Source: Chelydra serpentina
Taxonomy: Eukaryota; Chordata; Testudines; Chelydridae
Length of the DNA: 64,000 nt
NCBI GenBank assembly: GCA_037349315.1
Contig: JBAIAC010000138.1
Span: 372,001 to 436,000 of the forward strand
Reading direction: 5' to 3'
Under the pieces are notes generated by a model. The model saw only the letters and a program-made list of their open reading frames with translations, had not been told where the DNA came from and did not search any database. A program made the position numbers and the translations under genes. This document shows, in pieces, positions 19,664-29,111 of the stretch (position 1 is its first letter; every line of letters starts with the position of its first letter).

Positions 19664-21435
19664 AGAAAATGGATGGTTTCTCTTTAAGACAGAGTCCAGC
19701 CTTGGAATTGGTGGCAGTGAAGGAGCTGAAATCTGATGAACGGGCTCCTGTCTGTGTTGATGCAACTTACCTGACTGACTGGGGGAAGAAAGACTTGCTA
19801 ATAGCTGTTAGCTCAGGGAGCATTCCCAATCAGCCAGTGAATTCTGTTAAGCAAGAGAGATCAGGGTTTGATCCTTCAGGACAGGAAGAGAAGAGAGACC
19901 TAAAGTTTGCAAAGGGAAGCCGCAGGCTAATACTCAAAGGCCCAAACCTCGATGGTATTGAGCCAAAGGTGTGGCATGACAAAAATGATTGTAAATGGAC
20001 ACTTGTAATGTATTTGTTATTGCTCGTAGTAATTTGTGTAACTATTGTGGTGTTACACAACTATTCACCTGAACATCTACCAATGTGATATATGCCATTA
20101 TGTGCCAGCAATGCCCCTCTGCCATGTACATTGGCCAAATGGACAGTCTCTACGCAAAAGAATAAATGGACATAAATCTGACATCAGGAATCATAACATT
20201 CAAAAACCAGTAGGTGAACACTTCAACCTCCCTGATCACTCAGTGACAGATTTGAGGATAGCAGTGTTGCGACAGATTAACTCCAAAAGCAGACTTCAAA
20301 GAGAAACTATTGAACTTGAATTGATATGCAAACTAGATTGCGTTGCCTCCGGATTAAATCGAGATTTGGAATGGCTCGGCCATTATGTTAATTGAATCTA
20401 TTTCCCTTAAGTTAACGATCCTCATTCACATCTGTGTGACCATCTTGTTTATCACTTCAAAAGCTTTTTCTTCCCCTGCTGTCATGTTTCCTCTCAACTA
20501 ATTAGCCTCTTAAGATTGGTCTATACACCTGGACCGTATCATGTTTCTCTGACTGTATAAATGTCTGTCTGCAGTGTGTTTCATTCCATGCATCCGATGA
20601 AGTGGGTACTAACCCACGAAAGCTTATGCTGAAATAAATTTGTTAGTCTCTAAGGTGCTACAAGTTTTTCTTTCTTATTTTCGTTTTGCTGACACAGACT
20701 AACATGGCTACTACACTTAAACCTATTATTGTGGTGTTGTTACCAAAAACTGAAGGAATGTACAATGTGCCTGATCTTTTGGAAAATCCCTGGAACATGT
20801 TAAAAGGAATACATGAGAACACACTGTATGTTAAAAGGCCTTGTTATACTGATGTTGCACAGTTAATGCCTGTAAAGAGTATTGGAACTTTTCACAAGGG
20901 AAAAGACATTCCAGACCAGATGTGCTGTATGAAAAGGGAAACTGAGGCACGCTACCACATTGCTTTCATGGCTAAATGCCAAGATTTCTGTACTATGGAC
21001 AACAGTAATATCTACATTGACTTGATGTTAATTGGGTTTCAGACATTGGCCAGAGCTTGTATGAATAAAGTAGCTATGTTCTTTAGCTCTTGGCAATATC
21101 ACATGAGACACACAGGAACCATGCTGCAAGAGCAGATCCAATCCACTACTGTTCTAATCAAGTTTTACCTTGAGTTGGTAGGGAGAGTCAATCATGTTAC
21201 GGAACATGACTTTGATAAACCATTTCTGTTACACACTGGTACGGCTTCTAACCCAATACTAGCTGTAGTAAGACAGACCCGTGGATGGGGAGCTCTTGGG
21301 CTGCAGTCAGTGATGTTTGTGTCATCCCTTCCTGCATCAATTTTGCGTTGGGGGTGTGACGTTATTGACAATAACTGCGACCATACAGATCATTGTTACA
21401 ACCAAGGTCCTGTAGTGGCACCAAATCTTACATAA
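19609..21435 (+). pseudogene. Single-TM membrane protein gene of the LTR element, split by an insertion
   Basis: The upstream part (19609-20054) encodes about 130 mostly polar residues and then a hydrophobic segment of about 19 residues (TLVMYLLLLVVICVTIVVL). The downstream part (20727-21435) encodes about 230 residues with several Cys, including a WGCDVIDNNC and DHCYNQG end. The inserted length plus target duplication is 684 bases, a multiple of three, and both parts are in the same frame. The gene was therefore open (about 380 codons) before the insertion. A polar N-terminus without signal peptide, followed by one TM and a Cys-rich remainder, suggests type II topology. Its place between gag-pro and the 3' LTR is that of an envelope gene. 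I do not recognise the family, and no furin-type site is evident. It overlaps the end of the previous frame by 55 bases. Confidence 0.65.
20055..20726 (+). mobile_element. Penelope-like element, 5'-truncated, with GIY-YIG remnant
   Basis: The insertion is flanked by TATTGTGGTGTT at 20043-20054 and 20727-20738, a 12-bp target duplication. Its 5' part encodes a frame to 20395 with 'GQSLRKRINGHKSDI', 'PVGEHFNLPDHSVTDL' and 'GLNRDLEW'. This is the C-terminal GIY-YIG endonuclease of Penelope elements with the GIY motif itself degraded. The 3' part has 'gatgaagtgggt', 'cttatgctgaaataaatttg' and 'cagactaacatggctactac', the usual 3' end of the amniote Penelope family. A related 3' end forms the palindrome at 50061-50250. 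Confidence 0.88.
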
Positions 21436-21446
21436 AGGGGGTCAAA

Positions 21447-22453
21447 TGAGGTGTCTAAGACCAGGTTATGCTTGGCTGGTTATGATTATGCCATTTATAT
21501 GCATGTATCAGTGTTGTAGTTGAAGTTATGAATATTGGCTTTATACTGTCTGTAGTTCAATGGCTTTATACTGTATGTCTGTCTTTCAAACTGGGGCTGG
21601 GCTTCTGGGACCCAGGACAAGCTATCAGCTCTGCCAGGCACGCTGATGGCCCATTAAGGACCATCGACTATACAATTAGCCCATTGAGAGGAGGCAGACA
21701 CACCTTATGATTCAGTAAGGTATGCAGGGACTTGCCCATGTGACTCTAGACTCCATTTTGCTGTGATTTTCCACAGTAAGGAAAGAGGTGTCTTTACACC
21801 TGGAAGAAACTATAAAAGGCAGCTGCCTCATCTCCATTTTGGCTTCATTTCCTGCTTCTTACCTCTGGAGGAACCTTTCTATACATGGAAGCTTTGAACA
21901 AAGGACTGAAGGACCCATCCCAGCTGGGGATGTAATCCAGAGACTTGATTTGAACCTGCAGTATTCCATCTCTGCAAGCCTGAACCAAGAACTTTGCCAT
22001 TACTGTATGTAATTGATTCCTTTTAACCAATTCTAGCTCTCACCTAGACCTTTTTCCTTTTATGAATAAACCTTTAGATTTTAGATTCTAAAGGATTGGC
22101 AACAGTGTGATTTGTGGGTAAGATCTAAGTTGTATATTGACCTGGCTCTGAGGTTCGGTCCGCTGGGATCGGGAGAACCTGTTTTCTTTTACTGGGGCAT
22201 TGGTTTTTATGACCATTTGTCCCCATAACGAGTGGCACTGGTGGTGAGACTGGGAAACTGGAGTGTCTAGGGGAATTGCTTGTGTGACTTGTGGTTAGCC
22301 AGTGGGGTAAAACCAAAGTCTCCTCTGTCTGGCTGGTTTGGTTTGCCTTAGAGGTGGAAGAACCCCAGCCTTGGGCTGTAGTTGCCCTGTTTGCAGCAAT
22401 TTGTCCTGAACTGGCACTCTCAGTTTGGTCCCACCAGAACCAGCATCGTTACA
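21447..22453 (+). repeat. 3' LTR, 1007 bp
   Basis: It has the same ends and signals as the 5' LTR: TGAGGTG start, TATA box at 21812-21818, AATAAA at 22065-22070 and TTACA end. It is preceded by a purine tract (AAAGGGGG) ten bases upstream, suitable for plus-strand priming. Confidence 0.95.
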
Positions 22454-22782
22454 AAAGGAGTGAAGCATTTTTGCAACTAGGCCCAGGCAATGACCAAAGA
22501 AAATAGAAATTGACCTTTGTTGTACCCATGTCTGTCAACTGGCAGAGGAGGAGTGAGATCCATGGAGTAAGAGTCAGGCTAGGAAACGTAGCCAGTGACT
22601 GTGCTAGGACGGGAAGATCTGGTACGTGGAAGTTTATTATAGAGCAAAAGGAGAGAAGCTGTGATGTGCTCCATCCAAGCCAGGCTATAACAAAGGGGGA
22701 ACAGGGGTCCTGGTGCCTCTCCCCAAGGAAACCTCAAAGCATCTCCTCTTGAACAGGAGCAGCAACTTTCATACTAGAAGTC
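22454..22782. other. No gene recognised
   Basis: This is the flank between the 3' LTR and a CR1 fragment. The 80-codon frame at 22510 shows no recognisable feature. Confidence 0.45.
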
Positions 22783-22930
22783 GAGGCCAATTTTAGGTTC
22801 ATAAATTAATAGTTTCAAAGGCTCTAAGGCCAGGCCTGATAATCTAGTCTGACCTCCTGCACAACAAAGACCCTAGAACTTCCCCAGAAGAATTCCTGTT
22901 TCACAATGGTCCCATGTGTGATCCCCACCT
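22783..22930 (-). mobile_element. CR1 3' UTR fragment
   Basis: The words 'ctagtctgacctcctgcaca' and 'ctagaacttcccc' match the inverted 3' UTR of CR1 seen again at 33090-33150. It is short and degenerate, without the terminal octamer repeat. Confidence 0.7.
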
Positions 22931-22948
22931 GAGGCTGGGTCTAGTCAT

Positions 22949-23020
22949 GGGGGTAGAGCTCAGTGGTAGAGTGTTTGACTGCACCGTAAGTAGTCCTTGG
23001 TTCAAATCCAAGTGCCCCCT
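22949..23020 (+). tRNA. tRNA-Cys (GCA)-like gene, probably decayed
   Basis: The 72 bases match vertebrate tRNA-Cys: acceptor GGGGGTA with GTGCCCCC, A box TAGCTCAGTGGTAGAG and B box GGTTCAAATCC. The anticodon GCA sits in loop CTGCACC. The 3' strand of the anticodon stem (GTAAG) pairs poorly with TTTGA, and acceptor pair 7 is not standard. No T4 terminator follows closely. It may be a pseudogene. Confidence 0.8.
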
Positions 23021-23039
23021 TTGATGCCTTTGTTAATAA

Positions 23040-23400
23040 GAAGCCGGTTTAAAACAAAGAAAGGGAAGTATTTTTCCACACAACGTACAGTTAACCTGTG
23101 GATCTCTTTGCCAAGTATGTTGTGAAGGCCAAGACTATAACAGGGTTGAAAAATGAACTAGATAAATTCATGGAGCATAGGTCCATCAATGGCTTTAACC
23201 AGGATGGGAAGGGATGGTGTCCCTAGCCTCTGTTTGCCAGAAGCCAGGAATGAACAACAAGGAAGGGATCATTTAATGATTATCTGTTCATTCCCTCTGG
23301 GACACCTGGCACTGGTCACTGTCGGAAAACAGGATACTGGGCTAGATGGACCTTTGGTTTGACCCAGTATGGCCGATCTTATGTTGTTTATGTTCTTGGT
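23040..23400 (+). mobile_element. CR1 LINE 3' end, plus strand
   Basis: This is a decayed 3' coding end plus UTR of a CR1 subfamily: 'gggctagatggacctttgg', 'tgacccagtatggccgatc' and 'ttatgttgtttatgttc' are its hallmark terminus. The upstream part retains words of the ORF2 C-terminus ('acctgtggatctctttgcca', 'gataaattcatggag'). Confidence 0.85.
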
Positions 23401-23539
23401 TGTATGAACCAGTCTTGGCTATTAGAGGAGCAGATGGTTTCAAAAGACCACTCTCTTGGATCTGGGAATCCTGGGCAAACTAATTTCCTTTCTTTAGAGA
23501 ATGACAGAAAAACCCATTTCCTCCTTCTTTCTATTCCAG

Positions 23540-23681
23540 GAGAGAATAGTTTCCTCTCGAAGAAAGTAGACGTGCTTTTCCCTGAAGAAGGAGAAGAAGA
23601 AGAAAGCAGCTGAGAACTGGGTAGAGTCAGAGGAGGAGAAGCTGCAGGAGAAGCCAGACAAAGTCCAACAGGATCTTAGAG
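23540..23681 (+). pseudogene. Candidate exon A of an MROH-like gene
   Basis: A pyrimidine-rich acceptor (ttctattccag) precedes 142 bases, and a GTGAGG donor follows. In phase 0 the exon reads a Lys-rich stretch (LKKEKKKKAAENW) and an acidic one (ESEEEKLQEKPDKVQQDLR). It ends in phase 1, exactly the phase with which exon B begins. A TAG lies in this frame near 23567, so either the copy is broken or the true start is elsewhere. Basic-then-acidic N-termini occur in maestro HEAT-like proteins, but that is weak evidence. Confidence 0.4.
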
Positions 23682-23967
23682 GTGAGGATACAGACCACAT
23701 GGTTAGCGAGGAGCCTGTGAGGAATACTCACACCAGTCACTCTACAAGCCTTATGTAAGCAGGAGAATGGTTTTGCTATTGTGGGGTATTTTCCTGGCCT
23801 CTGCACTAATCCGGTGAAATGGGCTAGCGGAAGAATCTGAGTCCTCGCTCCCACTTCCTTTACCCAGAGGCCTCCCTGCTCTCGAGGTCTCCCCTTCCAC
23901 TCTCCTGTCTGGCAGAGTTCTCGTAAGCCTGACAAGACTGGGCCCAAGATTCCTAGGAGGCTCCACC

Positions 23968-24342
23968 CAGTAGCGTAGCCGGGGGGAGCAGAGGTAGCGG
24001 CCGCTCCCCCTGTGAGCAGAAGCGGTGCCTTAAAAGGGAAGTGGCCCCTTTTTTTAAAAGGGGGAGCGGAGCTAAAAAAAGGAGCCGCTTCTTTTTAAGG
24101 CACCGCTTCTTGCACTCAACCGGCGGCGCTCCGGGTCTTCGGCGGCGGGTCCTTCACTCGCTCCGGGTCTTCGGCGGCATTTCGGCGGCGGGTACCACCG
24201 AGGACCCGGGGTGAGTGAAGGACCCGCCGCCGAAGTGCCGCCGAACAGCTGGAGCGCCGCCAGAGCACCGCCGGGTGAGTACAGGGGGAGGCGCCTTTTT
24301 TAGCTCCGCTCCCCCTGTACTCTGGACCTGGCTACGCGGCTG
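23968..24342. mobile_element. GC-rich hAT-type MITE, 375 bp
   Basis: The ends are CAGTAGCGTAGCC and GGCTACGCGGCTG, inverted with two mismatches. They are flanked by the octamer GCTCCACC at 23960-23967 and 24343-24350. The interior contains further inverted segments (GGAGCGGAGCTAAAAAA against TTTTTTAGCTCCGCTCC, and CGGCGGCGGGT motifs). It should fold strongly, and it has no transposase frame. It lies in the presumed intron between exons A and B. Confidence 0.88.
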
Positions 24343-24350
24343 GCTCCACC

Positions 24351-25436
24351 CCCAACCTCGCTGTGGTCACCTAGGACAGGGGCTAGGGTGTCCCCACTCT
24401 GGGGTGCTCTCTCTGCACTGGCACTTCCCTCACCCACTCATCATTACATACAATTTAAAGCAAATACAATGTATTTAATCAGCAATGAATGTAAAAAAGA
24501 ATAAGGAAACATGGGAAAGGTGAAAGGAAACACGTCACCCGCTCTGTGGCAGGAACATCATGAACAGTGTCTCTGCAATGTCAGGGCAGTTCACAGTCGG
24601 TTCCTTGTAGGTCCCAGGCTCCTTCTCAGACCCTGGCTGTGCTGCAGGGATGCTGTGGGTTGGACACTTGCTCTGGTGGTGGCCACACACCTCTAGGCTT
24701 TGGGTGGTGGGACCCTTCTTCCCAGCATCAGCCCCCTGTCGGGTTCAGATCCCCCTCCCAGTCTGGCCTGCAAGGACCCTTGGCCGGGGGTGTCTTTCTG
24801 TGCTGGGCCCTTTGCCCAGGGTCCCCCCTTGGCTGGCCCCAGTTGCTCTCTGCACCCAGCTCCAGACTGCTCCAGCTCCAGCCCCAGCCCCAATGTTCTA
24901 GCTCCGGCTCCACCCTGCCTCAGCACTGCTGCTGCTGCTCTGCCTCCAGCCCCCGAGGCTGCTTCTCTGGCCCCGCTGGCTCTGTGGCCTCAGCCCCGCT
25001 CCCAGCACAGGGTCTGCTCTCCCTGGGCTGTGTGCCTGGCCCCGCTGGCTGGCCCGGCTCTGTTCCCCAGCTCAGCTCGGGCCCCTGCTCTCTCCTTCGC
25101 TCGGCCCCACTCTGTCTGACCCAGGCAATTCCAGCTCCCATGGAGGACAGGACCTTTCTGAGCCCCTGACTCTGACATTAACCTGCCCGCCCCGGCAATC
25201 AGGCTGACCTGGAGCGTTGGCTTCTCTCCATTGCCCCTGGGGACTGGAAGTCTCAGAGTCCTGGTTTCCCATCGACCTTTCCCCTTCCTTTTGGTACTGG
25301 GAGCTAGCTCTGCCAGCAACCTTCAGTCTGGCCCTGGGCGATTCGCGTCAGGGCTCTGTGCCCCACGTCCATCCTCTGTAAACCAGGGATAACACATGGA
25401 AAAGCGAAGGGCTAAGAATGTTTCTTTCTGCTCCAG
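24351..25436. other. No supported gene; GC-rich low-complexity tract
   Basis: Between about 24780 and 25100 the sequence is dominated by CAGCCCC/CTCCAGC-type words. Long overlapping frames appear on both strands (up to 200 codons, Pro/Ser/Leu/Gln-rich). They are compositional and mutually contradictory, so I do not call a gene. The stretch would be intron if the MROH-like exons belong together. Confidence 0.5.
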
Positions 25437-25537
25437 GGACGATGACGGAGCCGGTGGAGACGAAGGGGAGCCCAGAAGAGCAGGAAGAAGACGACACTCC
25501 CACCTCCTCATTAACGAGCATCTCCCATATGATGATG
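25437..25537 (+). pseudogene. Candidate exon B of an MROH-like gene
   Basis: An acceptor (tttctttctgctccag) precedes and a GTAATG donor follows. Continuing the phase of exon A gives GTMTEPVETKGSPEEQEEDD and then TPTSSLTSISHMM, an acidic region followed by a Ser/Thr stretch, ending in phase 0. The only ATG at its start (25442) could be a translation start if exon A is non-coding. Agreement of phase between A and B supports a real former gene. Confidence 0.45.
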
Positions 25538-25987
25538 GTAATGATGCTTTGTGACTGTGCTAATGGAAAGCATCCCCTGCTGTGTGTATTAGTATCTCCG
25601 GAGCTGGTATCTCTGACAGGAGAACTACATGCCCCTTGCTCAGGGAGCTGAAGAGAAACACTCTTCAAGTGTGATCAGCTCCAGCCAGTCTTTACGAGTT
25701 TCTCTGGGTTGTTTGAATGAGGCCCAGATTGACCAAGGGGTTTAGGCACCTAAAGAAGCGCGGAGGTGCTTAGTGGGATTCGCAGAAGTGTCTGACTCAG
25801 GTGCCTGATTCCGATGCACTTTCCATGAGACACAGGCCCTGCTGAAAATCAGACGAGGCCCAGACCTGCACTTGTAGGGGTAACCCACACACCTCCTGGG
25901 TGTGGCGTTCTGTCCCATCGAGTGGCACCAAGACCACTTACAGGCAGAGATCAAAGGGGTCTGCTCTAGAGCCGTAACGAACAGCCA

Positions 25988-26062
25988 GTTGGCTTTTAGC
26001 TCATGTGGTAGAGGCTCATGCACTAAGCTCCAGAAGTCCCAGGTTCCATCCTGCCTGCCAAC
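25988..26062 (+). pseudogene. tRNA-like sequence, isotype not assigned
   Basis: The ends GTTGGC and GCCAAC pair. A good A box (TAGCTCATGTGGTAGAGG) and B box (GGTTCCATCC) are present at normal spacing. The T stem fails unless one base is restored, and the anticodon arm is ambiguous. It is probably a tRNA pseudogene or a tRNA-derived SINE head. Confidence 0.6.
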
Positions 26063-27043
26063 ATCTGGGCTCTGTCCGAGTTACAAAGGCCTCTAGCTGC
26101 CTTCGTTACTCTTCTGGTTAGTGACCGAGCTCCCTGGCACACATACAAACGTCTGCAATTCTGGGAGCTTCTGACATGACGGGGGCCTGGATTATCTATG
26201 CAAGTGTGTGTCACGCTGCTGTGCTCTACTGCGTTCTCCGCTGCTGGCATCCAGGACACAGACGGTGCTAATCCAGCGCCACGCAGGCCAGCTGCAGTAA
26301 TACTCAGGAGGTGCCCTGAGACACCAGGGCCAAGGCCTCCAGCACCCCAGGCCCTGGGTTTAGGTGACCCTGGAACCAGGCCCCCTGGAGTAACACTGTG
26401 GCCAGTGAGTTCTGACCCACAGGGGTCTGGCCCCAGAGGCTCACGGTTTGGGATTCTCCTCAGCCAGGCAGATTTGCTCCTCCAGTCTAAGCTGCTTTCT
26501 GTCCTGCTGGCGATTCCTGCCTGTTTTGTGGCAGCACCACAGGCTGCGGGGTGGGGAAGGGCCCATTTGGGCCCTATTCTCAGTGGTTTCCTCGCAGACA
26601 CCGTGGGCTGCTCATGTTTCTGAGCCAATTTGCTCGGGGTGGGATGGGACATGGGGCAGGTTCTCCAGTGACCGAGGGGTCGATGAGATAGACCCCTCGG
26701 CTGCACTCAAGAAGCAACCTGAATGGGCTTTGCAGGACACTGAGGCTTTCTCAGCAAAAGCTGGGCTTCCTGGGAGGAGGGGCTGGAGAGGGAGGCAATG
26801 GGATGGCCCTGTGGGTCCCAGCACTGCCTGAGAGGCTCCCATCTCTTCTCAGGCAGAGGGGGCCAGAGAACGTATGAAAGACGGAGGAAACCTTGGCACC
26901 TGTCGAGGCTTTTTACTAACCGGGCTCAGCGGGAGTCTCCACGCTCACAAGGCGCTGCCAGCCTCCCACGGGACAGACTATTCCAGGGCAGCTGGCCCAT
27001 GGAAATCCTCAGTCCCAACAGGCTTTGTCCCTGTTCATTGCAG
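26063..27043. other. No supported gene
   Basis: Overlapping frames (141, 127, 98 and 183 codons on plus; 227 on minus) have no family motif. If the MROH-like exons belong together, at least one exon should lie here, because exon B ends in phase 0 and exon C begins in phase 2. I could not identify it. Confidence 0.4.
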
Positions 27044-27198
27044 ACCCTCGGGGCCGGGAGCACCCTACCTCAGCCCAGCTCCAAGCCCTGCTGATGGCAG
27101 CCGTGAAGGGGCTGACAACACCCACCCTGGAGAGATTTCAAGTGGCAGAGGAAGAGCTGAATGTCATCGTATCTCTACACAGAGACAAGATGGAGAGA
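27044..27198 (+). pseudogene. Candidate exon C of an MROH-like gene (HEAT-type helices)
   Basis: After an acceptor (ctgttcattgcag) the frame reads '[20 protein letters not shown]', then [12 protein letters not shown] and [20 protein letters not shown]: two amphipathic helices of HEAT-repeat character. This is the kind of sequence found near the N-terminus of maestro HEAT-like repeat proteins. The expected donor after MERI reads AT instead of GT (gagagaataagag), which would destroy splicing. The 3' boundary is therefore approximate. Confidence 0.45.
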
Positions 27199-28651
27199 AT
27201 AAGAGACTCCCACAGTGGGGCGGGGGATGCTGCGCAGAGAGGGGGCTGGGAGAATTTCCTCTCCTAGGAGACCGTTCCTGGGACACACTGGCATGGTGCT
27301 TTGAAGGCTGGCTCTGCCCCTTCCGTTCATCGCTTGGCCGCGGGTATCCGCGGCGTCAGGCTTTGAAAGAGTTCTCTGCCCGCTGGCGCTCTGCCACGTC
27401 CCTGAGGACAGCCCAGCCACACTGAAGGGGCGCGATAGCCCCAGCCCTGGCAGGCAGCACTTACATAGTCTGCCGATGGGCCTCCACATTAGGCTCCGGG
27501 AGCAGACGTGGTTTTCTCACACATGCTGCAGGGCCTTGTTTTCCAGCTGAAGTATCAGGAAGAATTTGGCTTTGAACTTTTCTCTCTGTCTCTCCCAAGC
27601 TTTGATCCCGTTGCCCACCCCACAGGCTCTGAGTGCCTCCCCCGTGAATTCGATTGTCCTAGGGAGCTTTCTGGCAGACTTTATTTCTACATCCCCTGGG
27701 TAGGAGTCTCTCAGCATCATTTACTCCTCTGAATTATTAAGCTCCACCGCCCTCCTGGGAGGTAGGAATTCTACCCATTAGACACCTGGGGAAACTGAAG
27801 CCCAGAGAGCTCCTTGAATTGCCCAAGCCTGTGCGGCTGATTGAGAAAGGAATCAGGGTTCACGTTCCCTACAGTCCTTTAAACGGTGCCTTTAATCGCT
27901 CGTCCTGGAAATAGGTGACATTGCTGCCCTACTCCAAATACCGCCTGCACATGGCGCGTAAGTGCAGACTTATTCCCTTCCTGGGCTTTGGCTTTCCTGG
28001 AAACTCGGAGACTAATAAACAAACCCAATCCTCAGCCTGAGCTTCCTCCCCCAACCTGCCTGTTCCTAGCGTTTCCTGCAGGTCACCCTGTCTCTGGCCG
28101 AGTTCCCTGTTTCCAACAGGTCCCAGTGGGAAGTTAACAAATGGTCCCTCAATCAGCGATTGATTTGTGCCAGGCTCTAACTCCTGCTAGCAGAACAGGT
28201 CGACAGAATCCAGCCACCCGGGGTGTAGCTCCTGCTCCTTGTTCGAGAGAGGAAAGAGCAATGACCAATTCCTCATGGAAGAGCCCTAGGGTGTGACTTG
28301 TCCCTTTAGGGTCTGTCTATCCTGTGTTGCAAACTCTGCAGCAGGAGCCTTAAAGCCTGGCCCTATGCCGGGCTGGCACTGTGGGGCCCACACAGCAATG
28401 CAGACTCTTCTGGGCTTGGGCTGGAGCTCCAGCCCAAGTCACCATGTCTACATGGCTGTTCTTAGGGCCATAGCCTGAGCACGAGGTTAGAGACCCGGCT
28501 TTAGGATTCTTACGGCAGGTTTTACAATCCCGCAGGACAGAGGTTCTCCTTTGGGCTGGGGCCTGGAGCTGGCTCGCCCCATCCAGCTCGCCCTCCCTGC
28601 CATCTCTGGGGTGGGCTCTGCGGTACATCAGTAGAGCCAGCTGGGTCTGGA
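27199..28651. other. No supported gene; includes a MIR relic
   Basis: This would be intron between exons C and D of the MROH-like gene. Apart from the MIR-like fragment at 27755-27870 I see only unassigned sequence. Frames of 61-104 codons carry no motifs. Confidence 0.45.
27755..27870 (+). mobile_element. MIR-like SINE fragment
   Basis: 'ctacccattagacacctggg', 'gaaactgaagcccagagagc' and 'ttgcccaagcctgtgcggct' follow the MIR core order. The copy is degenerate. Confidence 0.6.
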
Positions 28652-28760
28652 GCAGTGGTTCTCAACCTGCGGGCAATCAGCACAGAGCTGAGCCCCAGGG
28701 AACATCCTCCAGGCCAAACAGGGAGTTTGGGCTGTGCCCACTGCAAGGTTTTGGGGAAGG
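28652..28760 (+). mobile_element. hAT (Charlie-like) MITE end
   Basis: It starts with a perfect CAGTGGTTCTCAACC terminus, then 'gcgggcaatcagcacagagc'. It is the same family as the minus-strand copy at 7791-7955 but lacks the other end. Confidence 0.65.
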
Positions 28761-28958
28761 CTTTTGTGTGTGTTTCTGAGCTTTAAGGTGCTAAACCAGA
28801 CCTCAGGAAGACTGGGGTTCCCGAACTTGTCAAAGCCTCTTTCTTGAGATTATGGGAAACTGAGGTGAGAGGCGGCTTGCAGGGCTGCCAGGAGGGGTTA
28901 CCTGGGAGGAAGCCACTCATTGATAAATCCATCCCTCGACTTTCTGGCATTCTTCCAG

Positions 28959-29111
28959 GTTGGGGACATTGTAGGAGGTATCTTAATCTGGCTAGACAAC
29001 ATCCATGATCCCAGAGCCAGGAAAGCAGCGCTGAGGGCCACGGCCTTGCTGGCCCGCTCCCACCCCCAGGACGTGGTTCTAACCTGTGGCACACACGTTG
29101 TCATCGGACAG
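28959..29111 (+). pseudogene. Candidate exon D of an MROH-like gene (HEAT repeat)
   Basis: An acceptor (ttcttccag) and a GTAGGG donor bound exactly 153 bases, 51 codons in phase 0. The product reads [20 protein letters not shown], then [20 protein letters not shown] and a Val/Thr-rich end. A helix-turn-helix unit with Asp-Pro/Arg in the turn and ...SHPQDVV... is typical of the HEAT units of maestro HEAT-like repeat proteins. The exon itself is clean. The family's cell function is poorly known, so no role is claimed. Because exons A and C look damaged, the locus is called a remnant. Confidence 0.55.

Larger units (their letters stand above)
15146..22453 (+). mobile_element. Pol-less Gypsy-like LTR retroelement with membrane-protein gene
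   Basis: Order: 3' tail of a neighbouring copy (15146-15237), 5' LTR (15238-16242), tRNA-Ser-type primer site, broken gag, protease-like domain, long unrecognised linker, membrane-protein gene split by a Penelope insertion, purine tract and 3' LTR (21447-22453). No reverse transcriptase (YxDD), RNase H or integrase (HHCC, DDE) motif occurs in any plus frame between the LTRs. The 5' LTR is preceded by the gene tail that normally precedes a 3' LTR. This suggests a former tandem array with a shared LTR. A host-style target duplication is therefore not expected on that side. It is an old retroelement copy and cannot replicate by itself. Confidence 0.85.

Noticed and set aside
24567..25169. 200-codon plus-strand frame rich in Ser, Pro, Gln and Leu, with long minus-strand frames over the same bases
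   Set aside because: It lies in a CAGCCCC low-complexity tract where all frames tend to be open. No motif is present and strands contradict each other.
26023..26706. 227-codon minus-strand frame in the MROH-like intron
   Set aside because: It overlaps a tRNA-like sequence and plus-strand frames of similar length. No family signature.
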